From assembly GCA_018713755.1 (NCBI GenBank), contig DVOG01000186.1, positions 1-26,211 on the forward strand: a stretch of 26,211 nt of DNA, read 5' to 3'. The notes beneath the pieces are model-generated. The model was given only the letters and a program-made list of their open reading frames with translations. It searched no databases and was not told where the DNA came from. This stretch comes from Candidatus Spyradosoma merdigallinarum. GTDB lineage: Bacteria; Verrucomicrobiota; Verrucomicrobiia; Opitutales; UBA953. The translations under genes were made by a program, and so were the position numbers. Positions 9,653-17,676 of this stretch are shown here, one piece after another (the stretch's first letter is position 1; every line of letters starts with the position of its first letter).

Positions 9653-11863
9653 TCACTTTTTGCGCCACGTCAGCGTCAGCGACGGCGCTTCGGCGGCATC
9701 GCCCGCGCAGACGTATTCGACGCGAACGCGATGCGTTCCCGCCGCGAGGTTCACGCCGCGCGTCCCGACCGGATTTTCCGTACCGACGTTCATGGCGGAG
9801 GTCGCCTCCGTTCCCGGCGCATAGAGTTTGTCCGCGTCGACGAGCTGAATGTCGTAAAGATGGACGAACGCCTTGCTGCCCGCGGCGGCGTCGGTTTTCA
9901 GCGCGAAAACGTATTCGCCCGTCTCGGGAACGCAAAGTTCGCCTTCCAGCAGAATGCCGCGCGCGCCGCGGCCGCGGACGAAGGCGTCCGGCAGGAGATT
10001 TTCGCCCTGCGCCAGCGGCCCCGTCTCGCCCTGCAAAACGGGCTTGCGATGCGTCTGCCGGAAGTCGGGCACCCACGGGAACGGCTTGTCGGACGCGAAC
10101 GCTTTCCAGCGAAGCTGCGTCTTGTTTTCCGGGCAGCGCAGCGAAGGCTCGGCGGGAACGGGATTTTTCTCGAAGAAGGTTTTCTGCGAAAAATCCAGTC
10201 CGCGCGTGTAGCTCTGCGGTTTTTTGCCGTCGAAGGCGCGGCGGGAGCGCAGAGCCTTGTCGCGGAACTTCTGCTGCATTTCCTCGCCGAAGCCGGGCGT
10301 TCCCGCTAGATTTTTCTTTTCCTGCGGGTCTTTGAGCGTGTCGTAAATTTCGAAAACGACGGCGCCTTCGCCGGAAAACTTCGCGTTTCCGTCAAGCCCG
10401 CGCGCAAGCCCCTTGAAGCCGTCGACCCAGACGACGAGCTGATTGCTGCGCGAAACGCCGCGGTGCGCGGGAACGAAGTCCGCGCGATTTCCCGAAACGC
10501 CGCCGACGGAATACTCGCAGTAAATCTGCCCGGGCATCTGCGTTCCCGCGCCCGTGAGCGTCGGCAGCAGCGAGACGCCGTCGGAGCGCGAGGGCACTTC
10601 CGCTCCCGCGGCGTCGGCGAAAGTCGCGAGCCAGTCATGGAACTGCGAAGGCGCATCGCTGCGGCGATTTTTCGGAATGAACGCCGGCCAGCGCACGACG
10701 GCGGGAACGCGCAGCCCGCCCTCGAAGCAATCGCGCTTGATGCCGTCCATCATGCCGTAAGACTTGAAGAACGACGGATCCTGCGCAGGCGAGGCGGAAG
10801 CGTAAAAGCTTTTTCCGCCGTCGTTGCCGCCTTCTTCATGCGGGCCGTTGTCCGAGGTGAAGACGACGAGCGTATTTTCGTCGATGTTCAAATCTTCGAG
10901 CAGGCGGAAAAGGTCTTTCATCGCGTCGTCGACGCGGCGAATCATGGTCGCGTGGCGCCGCGCGGCCTCCGTCGCGAATTTCTTGTTGTCGGGATGAATG
11001 TAGGAATCCGGCGCGCCGCGCTTCGCCGTGTTCACGCTCCCGTCGGCGGAAAGCTGCACGCCGCCGGAAAGCCCGCCGCCCTGCGGATACGCGCAGGTCG
11101 GAACGCGCAGCGAGCCGTGCGGCGCCGGGTAGGCGAGATAAAGGAAGAACGGCTGCTGCGGCGCGGCTTTTTTCTGCCGCGCGATCCACGCTTTCGCGCG
11201 CGCCGTGAAAAGATCCGTGGAATAAGCGAAGCCGTCCTTGAGCGTTCCCGTCACGTCGGTTTCGTTTTCCCAGACGTAGCGCCCGCTGTTCGCCGGATAA
11301 TGAAAGTGGCCCGCGAGGTGGTCGAAAATGCCGTAGAAGTAATCGAAGCCGCGTTCGCGCGGACGGCCGAATCCCGTCGCCGCGGTCGAGCCGTCCCCGA
11401 CGCCGCCGAGGCCCCATTTCCCGACGGCCGCCGTCGCGTAGCCCGCTTCTTTCAGCACGCTGCCCAGCGTGTGCACGTCGGGAATCGGCGTGTCGAACGT
11501 GTTGTCGCGCACTTGCCGCTCGTGCCCCTGGTGCACGCCGGTCATCAGCGAAGCGCGCGCGGGCGCGCTCACGGGACAGGCGGAATAGTGCCGGGAGAGA
11601 ATCATGCCCTCCGCCGCCATTTTGTCCAGCGTCGGCGTCCTGAAATGCGGCGCGCGGGCGCGTTCGGGACTGAATTTTTTCCCGTAGTCCCAGTTGCAGG
11701 CGAGGTCGCCCCAGCCCATGTCGTCGACGAGAACGAAAATGATGTTCGGGCGAGACGCCGCACCCGTTCCCGCGGCGGTTTTTCCGTAGGCTGCCGGGAG
11801 CGCGAACGGCGCGGAAACAAGACAGGAAACGGCAAGGCGGGGGATGAAACGTCGGGAAAACAT
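9653..11863 (-). CDS. secreted S1-family sulfatase, Ser-type, with C-terminal beta-sandwich region
   Basis: 736 residues from ATG 11861-11863. This start gives a signal peptide at 1-27 (MFSRRFIPRLAVSCLVSAPF then ALPAAYG); an upstream in-frame extension has no such signal. Sulfatases of this family hydrolyse sulfate esters on glycans or small molecules. I see the metal site VLVDDMGWGD (44-53), the maturation motif S99-A-P-A-R103 followed by ASLMTG, GKWGLGG (148-154) and TSDNGPHEEGG. Ser99 would need oxidation to formylglycine by a radical-SAM maturase (anSME); no maturase gene is in the window. After about residue 600 the chain continues with a PA14-like beta region (GILLEGELCVPETGEYVFAL and LAAGTHRVRVEYV), probably sugar-binding. 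Substrate cannot be predicted. It is divergent from aas. Confidence 0.93.
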   Translation of the reverse strand: MFSRRFIPRLAVSCLVSAPFALPAAYGKTAAGTGAASRPNIIFVLVDDMGWGDLACNWDYGKKFSPERARAPHFRTPTLDKMAAEGMILSRHYSACPVSAPARASLMTGVHQGHERQVRDNTFDTPIPDVHTLGSVLKEAGYATAAVGKWGLGGVGDGSTAATGFGRPRERGFDYFYGIFDHLAGHFHYPANSGRYVWENETDVTGTLKDGFAYSTDLFTARAKAWIARQKKAAPQQPFFLYLAYPAPHGSLRVPTCAYPQGGGLSGGVQLSADGSVNTAKRGAPDSYIHPDNKKFATEAARRHATMIRRVDDAMKDLFRLLEDLNIDENTLVVFTSDNGPHEEGGNDGGKSFYASASPAQDPSFFKSYGMMDGIKRDCFEGGLRVPAVVRWPAFIPKNRRSDAPSQFHDWLATFADAAGAEVPSRSDGVSLLPTLTGAGTQMPGQIYCEYSVGGVSGNRADFVPAHRGVSRSNQLVVWVDGFKGLARGLDGNAKFSGEGAVVFEIYDTLKDPQEKKNLAGTPGFGEEMQQKFRDKALRSRRAFDGKKPQSYTRGLDFSQKTFFEKNPVPAEPSLRCPENKTQLRWKAFASDKPFPWVPDFRQTHRKPVLQGETGPLAQGENLLPDAFVRGRGARGILLEGELCVPETGEYVFALKTDAAAGSKAFVHLYDIQLVDADKLYAPGTEATSAMNVGTENPVGTRGVNLAAGTHRVRVEYVCAGDAAEAPSLTLTWRKK

Positions 11864-11972
11864 GGCGCGAAGAGTAAGTTCGCCGCCGCGCGCTGGCAAT
11901 GCTTTTCGACGCGCGGGAACGCACGCCGCTTCGCTGTTGCGGGAACGCGGGAATCGCAGGTAAAATGGCGGC
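11864..11972. promoter_or_regulatory. divergent promoter region between sulfatase and aas
   Basis: Toward aas: TTGCGG (11937-11942), 18-base spacer, TAAAAT (11961-11966, 5 of 6 consensus). The aas ATG begins only seven bases after the -10, so the transcript would be leaderless or nearly so. Toward the sulfatase: TTGCCA, 17 bases, a weak TACTCT, and again about seven bases to the ATG. Three-codon ATGGCGGCATGA at 11965-11976 overlaps the aas start and may be chance. Two copies of the iterated 9-mer lie here. Confidence 0.35.
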
Positions 11973-14294
11973 ATGATTTTTGCGATTTTCGCCGCGCTGC
12001 TCGCGCTCGCGTGGATTCTGGCCGGACTTTACTGCAAGCGGATGTCGCCGTTCCGCCGCGAATACACTTGGATTTACGCATTTTTCCGCCCGTTCTGCGC
12101 GGCGGTCTGCCTGTTTCTTTATCGGAGGAAAACGGTCGGCGCGCGCAACGTTCCCGCGGAAGGCGGCTGCCTCGTCATCGCCAATCACGCGTCCTACGCC
12201 GACGTCGTCTGCCTCGCGCTCGCCTGCCCGCGGCCCGTCCGCTACGTTTCCTGGGCGGGCTTCGAGGACAACCCGGTCTCGCGGCTTTTCATGCGCGCGC
12301 TGCGCACGATTCCCATCGCGCCGGACAAAGCGAAGGACGGCGTGAAGGCGGCGATCGCCGCGCTGCGGGCAGGCGAGCTCGTCTGCGTTTTTCCGGAAGG
12401 CTGCATGACGCGCAACGGCAGTCTGCAGGCGTTTCTCGGAGGCTTCGAGCTGATTGCGCGCAGCGCGGGCGTCCCCGTCGTTCCCGCAGGCATTGACGGC
12501 TTGTGGGGCTCGATTTTCAGTTTTCGCGGAAAGACGTTCTTCGGCAAGTTCCCGCGGATTTCCCGCACGCCGGTCGCGATCGAGTTCGGGAAACCGTTCA
12601 GAATGGGCCGCCGCGCGGGAGAGAAATCGCTGCAGGACGCGCGCTTCGCCGTGCTTGAGCTGTGCGAAAAGCTCTTTTCGGAGCGGCGGGAGCTGCGCGG
12701 GCATCTCGCGGGAACGCTGATCGACGCCTGCGCGAGCGCGCCTTTCCGCACAGCCGTCGCGGACCATTCGCTTTCCCGCAGGAAAATGCCGCGCGGGCTG
12801 CTGCTCGCGCTTTCCCGCTGCCTCGCGCGAAAATTTTCGGCGGAAATCCGGGAACGCCGCGTCGGCATCGTGCTCCCGCCCGGCATCGCGGGCATGGCGG
12901 CGAATTACGCCTGCGCGCTCGCGGGGAAAACGCCCGTCAACCTGAATTTCACGCTCGGACGCGCGCAGCTCGAATCCTGCCTGAAAAAGGCGGAGGTCGA
13001 AACCGTCGTCACCGTCGGCGCGATGAAAAAGCAGCTCGCGGAACGTTTCCCGGAGTTCCCGTGGCCGGAAAAGCAGCTCGACGTTCTCGACGAAATCCGG
13101 GCGATCCCGCGCGCGCGGCTGCTGCTCGCGTTCGCGCAAACGGTTTTTCTGCCGGCGGCGGCGCTGAAAAAGCTTTGGGGCGTTCCCGCGGAAGGCGGGA
13201 GCGCGGAAGCCGGCATCCTCTTCACCAGCGGGAGCTCGGGCATGCCCAAGGCCGCCGTCGTTTCGCACAGAAACATCATCGCCAACTGCATGCAGATCGA
13301 CGATTACGACATTCTGCCGCCGAAAACGCGCCTGCTGTGCAATTTGCCGATTTTCCACTGCTTCGGCTACACGACGCTGCTGTGGTTCGCGGCGACGCGC
13401 GACATCCTCGCCGTGACGACGCCCTCCCCGCTCGATTTCGCGCGCAACCTGCAGGCGATTCGCGAGGAAAAAGCGAACGTGCTGCTGAGCACGCCGACCT
13501 TCCTGCGCTCCTACATCAAAAAAGCGCCGCCGGAATACCTTGATTCCGTGCGCCTCGTCGTCGCGGGAGCGGAAAAAACGCCCGAAGGCTTCGCCGCGGC
13601 CTGGGAGAAAAAATTCCCGCAGACCCGCTACCTCGAAGGCTACGGCATGACGGAAGCCTCGCCCGTCGTCTCCGTGAACAAACCCGACGTCGACGACGCG
13701 AAGAACGGCGTCGTCTGCCGCGGGAACGCCCCCGGCACCGTCGGCATTCTTTTCCCCGGCATGAACGCGAAAGTCTGCAATCCCGACAGCGGCGAAATCC
13801 TCCGCTGCGGCGAAAGCGGCATGCTTTTCCTCAAAGGCGCCAACATTTTCGAAGGCTATCTCGGCGATGCGGGCGCGCTCGTTCCCGCGACGGACGCCGA
13901 CGGCTGGTACAAGACCGGCGACATCGTCTCCATGGACGAACGCGGCTTCATCTCCATCAAAGGCAGGCTTTCCCGCTTCTCGAAAATCGGCGGCGAAATG
14001 GTGCCGCACGGGACCGTCGAAGACGCCGTGCGGAAAATTCTCGGCATCGGCGACGAGGAGGAAACGCTGAAAATCGCCGTCGCCGGGCGGCCCGACGAAG
14101 CCAAGGGCGAGGCGCTCGTGCTCGTGACGACGCTTGCGGGAACGGATCTCGCCGCCGTCGCGCGCGGGCTTTCCGACGCCGGGTTTCCGAACCTGTGGAT
14201 TCCGCGGGAACTGAAAATCGTTCCCGAAATTCCCACGCTGGGAACGGGCAAACTCGACATTCGCGCGCTCGCGGAACTGGCGAAAACCCGCTGA
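11973..14294 (+). CDS. aas: Aas-like fusion: PlsC-type acyltransferase plus acyl-ACP/acyl-CoA synthetase
   Basis: 773 residues, the only plus-strand gene. E. coli Aas (719 residues) re-acylates lysophosphatidylethanolamine at the inner membrane using fatty acids activated on ACP. Here a hydrophobic N-terminal helix (1-20) leads to an acyltransferase domain with NHASYAD (71-77, the H-x4-D motif) and FPEG (140-143). The adenylate-forming domain follows, with FTSGSSGMPK (417-426), a PIFHCFGYTT block (459-468), YGMTEASPVVS (557-567), GWYKTGD and the C-terminal GTGKLD. Order and spacing match Aas closely. The extra N-terminal helix is not part of the classic protein. A role in phospholipid turnover or uptake of outside fatty acids is inferred. 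It is divergent from the sulfatase and convergent with the membrane protein. A close alternative name is long-chain acyl-ACP synthetase/acyltransferase. Confidence 0.93.
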   Translation: MIFAIFAALLALAWILAGLYCKRMSPFRREYTWIYAFFRPFCAAVCLFLYRRKTVGARNVPAEGGCLVIANHASYADVVCLALACPRPVRYVSWAGFEDNPVSRLFMRALRTIPIAPDKAKDGVKAAIAALRAGELVCVFPEGCMTRNGSLQAFLGGFELIARSAGVPVVPAGIDGLWGSIFSFRGKTFFGKFPRISRTPVAIEFGKPFRMGRRAGEKSLQDARFAVLELCEKLFSERRELRGHLAGTLIDACASAPFRTAVADHSLSRRKMPRGLLLALSRCLARKFSAEIRERRVGIVLPPGIAGMAANYACALAGKTPVNLNFTLGRAQLESCLKKAEVETVVTVGAMKKQLAERFPEFPWPEKQLDVLDEIRAIPRARLLLAFAQTVFLPAAALKKLWGVPAEGGSAEAGILFTSGSSGMPKAAVVSHRNIIANCMQIDDYDILPPKTRLLCNLPIFHCFGYTTLLWFAATRDILAVTTPSPLDFARNLQAIREEKANVLLSTPTFLRSYIKKAPPEYLDSVRLVVAGAEKTPEGFAAAWEKKFPQTRYLEGYGMTEASPVVSVNKPDVDDAKNGVVCRGNAPGTVGILFPGMNAKVCNPDSGEILRCGESGMLFLKGANIFEGYLGDAGALVPATDADGWYKTGDIVSMDERGFISIKGRLSRFSKIGGEMVPHGTVEDAVRKILGIGDEEETLKIAVAGRPDEAKGEALVLVTTLAGTDLAAVARGLSDAGFPNLWIPRELKIVPEIPTLGTGKLDIRALAELAKTR

Positions 14295-14373
14295 CGTTCC
14301 CGCGCCGCAGAGTCGAAAGCGCGCGCCCGCAAAGGCGAAGGCGGGAACGCGAATTCCCCGAAAAGAAAAAGAA

Positions 14374-14406
14374 GCGCTCCCGCGGAAAAATTGTCCGCGG
14401 GAGCGC
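14374..14406. terminator. 13-bp GC-rich hairpin between convergent genes
   Basis: Perfect stem GCGCTCCCGCGGA with TCCGCGGGAGCGC (14374-14386, 14394-14406), 7-base loop. On the minus strand it is followed by TTCTTTTTCTTTTC, so it best ends the membrane-protein transcript (stop at 14456); on the plus strand there is no T-tract but the stem could still slow aas transcripts. The stem is built from two inverted copies of CGCTCCCGC, the variant of the window's iterated 9-mer. Confidence 0.75.
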
Positions 14407-14455
14407 CGGGTTCCAATAACTGACTACTTGCGAAAAGTTTCTGAACGCGCGCCGG

Positions 14456-15904
14456 TCAGCGGATTTTTTTGATTTGGCGCACGTTGCCGACTTTCTTCAC
14501 GCCGTGCGCCGCCGCGGGATGCGCGCCGCCGACGGAAACCTTCCTCACGCCGTGCGCGTGCGGCGCCGTCGTCGCCGTCGACGCGACCGGCTGCTGCTGC
14601 CGATACGCCGCCTGCTGCTGCGCGTAGGCCTGCGCGTAGACCTGCTGCTGCGTCTGCGCCGCGGCGTAGGCCTGCTGATAAGCCTGTTGCTGCTGCTGAT
14701 ACGCGGCGTAGGCCTGCTGCTGCGCGTAATACTGCGCCTGCTGCTGATACGCCGCCGCTGCCGCCGCGGGATCGACGTTCCCTTGCGGCGCGGTCTGCGG
14801 CTGCGCCGCGGGAGCGGGAGCCGCTTCCGGCGCGGCCTGCGCCGGTTGCTGCGACTGCGCCTGCTGCTGGGCTTGCTGTTGCTGCTGCGCGGCGTAGGCG
14901 GCCTGTTGCGCCGCGTAAGCCTGTTGCTGCTGCTGGTACGCGGCGTAAGCCTGCTGTTGCGCGAGCAGCTGCTGCGCGTAAGCCTGCGCATAGGCCTGCT
15001 GCTGGTCGAGCACGTTCGGATGCGCCTCGGCGGGCGGCGGCGCCGCTTTTTTCGCTTTCTGCGGTTTCGGCGGCTTCGGGAAATTCGCGGGAACGCCGAG
15101 CAGCGACATCGTCGCGCTGAGCAGGAAGAACATCGAAATCACGTCCGCGCAATTGAAGAGCAGCACGGCCTGGTCGAGCCCGTTCGCGTCCTTGGCGACG
15201 AGGAACGAGCCCGCGCCGTAAACGAGCGCGGGAACGCACACGGCGACGGTCGTCATCACGCCCGTGCGCATCTGGTGATTCTCTTCGGAACGCCGCTCTG
15301 CTTTCTTCGCTTGGGAAATCGCGTAAGTTCCCGCGATGAGCAGCGCCAGCACGGAAGCGGGGATGCCGAAACCCAGCGCGCTCCCGAACGCCGCGACAGC
15401 CTGCGCCATATTGAAAGCCTTGAGTCCGTCCGTCGCTTCGACGACTTCCGCAGGCGGATTCACCGTCGCCGCGAACGCCGTGAGGCTTTCGCCGACGGAG
15501 CCGAGCCCGAAGCTCAGCACGGCGCAGGCGATCAGCGGAATGAGCGCGAGCTTTTTCATCCGCTTGAAACGCAACCCCGGCGTCAAAGCCAGCCCGACGA
15601 GAATCAGCGTCGACCACAAAGCCCAAAGCCCCGCGCGCAGCCCGACGGCGAAGGAAGCCGTCTCGCGGTGCTGATAAAGAAACTGGTTGAATTCCCACTG
15701 CGAGTAAAACGCCGCGCAGCCGACGCCGAACGCGGCGACCGCGGCGAGGATGTGCGGAATCTTTTCCTGGACGCGGGAACGCGCCGCCATGACGCCGCAG
15801 ACGGCGAAGCCCGCGACGGCCGCGGCGTAGTGCGAGTAGAGGGCGATTTTCTGCGCGGAATTCGCGAGTTCCGGCGCGGAACAGATGAGGGTGGGTTCGG
15901 ACAT
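14456..15904 (-). CDS. unrecognised multi-helix membrane protein with Gln/Ala/Tyr-rich tail
   Basis: 482 residues; I do not recognise the family. Residues 20-270 hold about seven hydrophobic helices (roughly 20-41, 50-70, 86-108, 118-136, 165-195, 214-237, 244-270). A Pro/Lys linker (276-292, PKPPKPQKAKKAAPPP) leads to a low-complexity tail at 301-437, rich in Gln, Ala and Tyr. Within the tail the 15-residue block QQQAYAAYQQQQQAY occurs identically at 316-330 and 395-409. The last 35 residues are basic and carry two similar pieces, HGVRKVSVGG and HGVKKVGN. By the positive-inside rule the short loop RFKRMKK and the Lys-rich linker are probably cytoplasmic. No catalytic motif is seen. The gene has its own candidate promoter and terminator, so it is probably transcribed alone. 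Function is unknown; a scaffold or cluster-forming role is only a guess. Confidence 0.85.
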   Translation of the reverse strand: MSEPTLICSAPELANSAQKIALYSHYAAAVAGFAVCGVMAARSRVQEKIPHILAAVAAFGVGCAAFYSQWEFNQFLYQHRETASFAVGLRAGLWALWSTLILVGLALTPGLRFKRMKKLALIPLIACAVLSFGLGSVGESLTAFAATVNPPAEVVEATDGLKAFNMAQAVAAFGSALGFGIPASVLALLIAGTYAISQAKKAERRSEENHQMRTGVMTTVAVCVPALVYGAGSFLVAKDANGLDQAVLLFNCADVISMFFLLSATMSLLGVPANFPKPPKPQKAKKAAPPPAEAHPNVLDQQQAYAQAYAQQLLAQQQAYAAYQQQQQAYAAQQAAYAAQQQQQAQQQAQSQQPAQAAPEAAPAPAAQPQTAPQGNVDPAAAAAAYQQQAQYYAQQQAYAAYQQQQQAYQQAYAAAQTQQQVYAQAYAQQQAAYRQQQPVASTATTAPHAHGVRKVSVGGAHPAAAHGVKKVGNVRQIKKIR

Positions 15905-15933
15905 AAGGTCAAATGCAAGGAGTTTCTGAAAAT

Positions 15934-15958
15934 CGCTTCCGCCGCATCTGCGGAAGCG
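15934..15958 (-). other. 9-bp hairpin in the leader of the membrane-protein gene
   Basis: Perfect inverted repeat CGCTTCCGC with GCGGAAGCG (7-base loop), 30 bases upstream of the start codon. It would lie within the 5' untranslated RNA if the promoter at 15964-15992 is used. There is only a short T run after it (ATTTTC), so it is not a clear terminator; it may affect translation or RNA stability. Confidence 0.5.
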
Positions 15959-15963
15959 GAAAT

Positions 15964-15992
15964 GTTTTATTTCATCGTTCCCGCGTTTTCAA
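15964..15992 (-). promoter_or_regulatory. candidate promoter of the membrane-protein gene
   Basis: Minus strand TTGAAA (15987-15992), 17-base spacer, TAAAAC (15964-15969). The -35 matches 5 of 6 and the -10 4 of 6 consensus bases at ideal spacing, about 60 bases before the start codon. One copy of the iterated 9-mer lies in the spacer. Confidence 0.4.
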
Positions 15993-16006
15993 TTCAAAAA
16001 CGGGAA
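15978..16006. repeat. imperfect inverted repeat containing the iterated motif core
   Basis: TTCCCG, a two-base bulge, TTTT, a 7-base loop, AAAA, CGGGAA. It sits downstream of the glycyl-tRNA synthetase stop and partly overlaps both the promoter of the next gene and the T-tract of the adjacent terminator. Only one arm has the full 9-mer. Confidence 0.5.
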
Positions 16007-16040
16007 AAAGCCGCGCCGCGCGCCCGCGGACACGGCGCGG
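16005..16040 (-). terminator. terminator of glycyl-tRNA synthetase
   Basis: On the minus strand CCGCGCCG (16033-16040) pairs perfectly with CGGCGCGG (16011-16018) across a 14-base loop, then CTTTTT (16005-16010). It starts 30 bases after the stop codon at 16071. Confidence 0.6.
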
Positions 16041-16070
16041 GAACGCGGCGGGAACGGCGCGCCGGACGCG

Positions 16071-17582
16071 TCAGCCGTCGATTTTTTCGGAGAGGAAGGC
16101 GACGAGTTCGTCTTCCGTCATGCGCGTCTGGCGCAGCGTGTCGCGATCGCGCAGCGTGACCGTGCCGTCTTTTTCGACGGTGTCGAAGTCGATCGTGATG
16201 CCGAAGGGCGTGCCGATTTCGTCCTGCCGGCGGTAGCGGCGGCCGATCGCTCCCGCGGCGTCGTAGAAGACGTTCCAGCGGCGCTTGAGACGGCGGTAGA
16301 GCGCTTCGGCGCGCGCGACGAGTTCCGGCTTGTTCTTGACGAGCGGGAACACGGCGGCCTTGTACGGCGCGAGTCTCGGGTGAAGCTTGAGCACGAGGCG
16401 CTTTTCGCCCTCGACTTCTTCCTCGCAGTAGGCGGCGGAAAGCACGGCGAGGAAAATGCGGTCGACGCCGACGGAAGGCTCGATGACGTGCGGCACATAT
16501 TTCTTTTTCGCCGCCTCGTCGAAATATTCCATCGACTTTCCGGAAACGGCCTGGTGCTGCGTCAGGTCGTAATCGCCGCGCGCGGCGACGCCCTGCAGCT
16601 CCTGCACGCCGAAGGGGAACTCGAACATGATGTCCGTCGTTCCCTTGGAATAGTGAGCGAGCTTTTCCTTCGGGTGATTGTAAAGCGAAAGGCGTTCCTT
16701 GGGGATGCCGATCCCGTCGAACCAATTCATGCAGTATTCGATCCACGCCTTGTGGAGTCCCTGCCAGTCCGCGTCCGGCGAAATGAAGTACTCGATTTCC
16801 ATCTGCTCGAATTCGCGGGAACGGAAGATGAAGTTGCGCGGATTGATTTCGTTGCGGAACGCTTTGCCGATTTGGGCGATGCCGAAGGGCACCTTGACGC
16901 GCCCCGTGTCGACGATGTTCTTGAAATTGATGAAGATGCCCTGCGCCGTTTCCGGGCGAAGGTAGGCGACCGCCGTTTCGTCGCGCAGCGCGCCGACGTA
17001 GGTCTGGAACATCATGTTGAAGGCGCGCGGCGGCGTGAGCGAGCCCGGTTTTCCCGTGGCGGGAGAAGGAATCAGCGCGTATTCTTCCGGCTTCGCCTGC
17101 GTGTAGTCCTTGAGGACGACGGGCGCCATTTCGCCCTGTTTCGCGAGCTTGCGCTTCAGGTCGTGCGCCATTTCCTCCGCCTGCTCCTGCATGCCCTCGT
17201 CCTCGAGCACGGAAACGTAGCCGATCGTTTCGCCGGCGACGACGACGGGAGCGAAGTAAAGCTGGTCGGCACGGTAGCGCATTTTCGATTCCTTGCAGTC
17301 GACGAGCGGATCCGTGAAATTGTCGACGTGCCCGGAGGCCTTCCACGTCATCGGGTGGTGAATGATCGTCGAGTCAAGCCCGACGATGTCGTCGCGGCGG
17401 TGCACCATGTCTTTCCACCACGCCTGCTTGATGTTGTTCTTGAGTTCGACGCCGAGCGGTCCGTAGTCGAAAAAGCCGTTGTAGCCGCCGTAAATGTCGG
17501 ACGACTGGAACACGAACCCGCGGCGCTTGCACAGGTTGATGATGTCGTTCATCAGCGTGGAGGAGGATTTCTTTTCGCTCAT
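16071..17582 (-). CDS. glyS: glycyl-tRNA synthetase, single-chain (alpha2) class II type
   Basis: 503 residues. Charges tRNA-Gly. It belongs to the single-chain type shared by many bacteria, archaea and eukaryotes, not the alpha2beta2 form of E. coli. I see RRGFVFQSSDIYGGYNGFFDYGP (20-42), motif 2 in the NEINPRNFIFRSREFEQMEIEYF block, motif 3 in PSVGVDRIFLAVL, and a C-terminal anticodon-binding domain with GTPFGITIDFDTVEKDGTVTL. I chose ATG 17580-17582 (MSEKKSS); an in-frame extension to 17636 would run through the htpG terminator and adds nothing family-like. The leader has a T7 tract and no Shine-Dalgarno. It is separated from htpG by a strong terminator, so it needs its own promoter. Confidence 0.96.
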   Translation of the reverse strand: MSEKKSSSTLMNDIINLCKRRGFVFQSSDIYGGYNGFFDYGPLGVELKNNIKQAWWKDMVHRRDDIVGLDSTIIHHPMTWKASGHVDNFTDPLVDCKESKMRYRADQLYFAPVVVAGETIGYVSVLEDEGMQEQAEEMAHDLKRKLAKQGEMAPVVLKDYTQAKPEEYALIPSPATGKPGSLTPPRAFNMMFQTYVGALRDETAVAYLRPETAQGIFINFKNIVDTGRVKVPFGIAQIGKAFRNEINPRNFIFRSREFEQMEIEYFISPDADWQGLHKAWIEYCMNWFDGIGIPKERLSLYNHPKEKLAHYSKGTTDIMFEFPFGVQELQGVAARGDYDLTQHQAVSGKSMEYFDEAAKKKYVPHVIEPSVGVDRIFLAVLSAAYCEEEVEGEKRLVLKLHPRLAPYKAAVFPLVKNKPELVARAEALYRRLKRRWNVFYDAAGAIGRRYRRQDEIGTPFGITIDFDTVEKDGTVTLRDRDTLRQTRMTEDELVAFLSEKIDG

Positions 17583-17612
17583 TTTCGTAATAAAAAAAGT
17601 GGAGGAAAAAAT

Positions 17613-17652
17613 AAACGCGTTCCCGCGAAAAGACAAGCGCGGGAACGCGTTT
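17613..17652 (-). terminator. htpG terminator made of two inverted copies of the iterated 9-mer
   Basis: A perfect 15-bp stem (17613-17627 with 17638-17652; 10-base loop) contains CGTTCCCGC in one arm and its inverse in the other. On the minus strand it is followed by TATTTTTTCC, giving a good Rho-independent terminator 24 bases after the htpG stop. Use of inverted repeated motifs as terminators is a known habit of Haemophilus and Neisseria uptake sequences. Confidence 0.8.
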
Positions 17653-17676
17653 TCGGCGCGGCGGGAACGCGCGCGC

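Noticed and set aside
11552..11570. Cys96 as the sulfatase active-site residue (Cys-type)
   Set aside because: The C/S-x-P-x-R pattern fits only Ser99-Ala-Pro-Ala-Arg103; Cys96 has no Arg four residues later.
10836..14009. A 1057-codon minus-strand frame across aas and the sulfatase
   Set aside because: It overlaps two complete conserved genes in other frames and has Arg-rich, non-family composition.
14600..15010. Repeats in 14600-15010 as a CRISPR or satellite array
   Set aside because: They are CTG/CTGCTG codon repeats of the Gln/Ala/Tyr tail, in frame and irregular, with no spacer structure.
14456..15904. Reading the seven-helix protein as a microbial rhodopsin
   Set aside because: The last helix lacks the retinal-binding Lys and no other rhodopsin signature is visible.
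14474..16159. Plus-strand Leu/Arg-rich frame opposite the Gln-rich protein
   Set aside because: It mirrors the CAG-type repeats of the minus strand and spans the intergenic promoter and terminator; no family features. The minus frame has clear membrane helices and a clean start.
17583..17636. N-terminal extension of glycyl-tRNA synthetase
   Set aside because: It would begin inside the htpG terminator stem and is not family-like; the ATG at 17582 fits.
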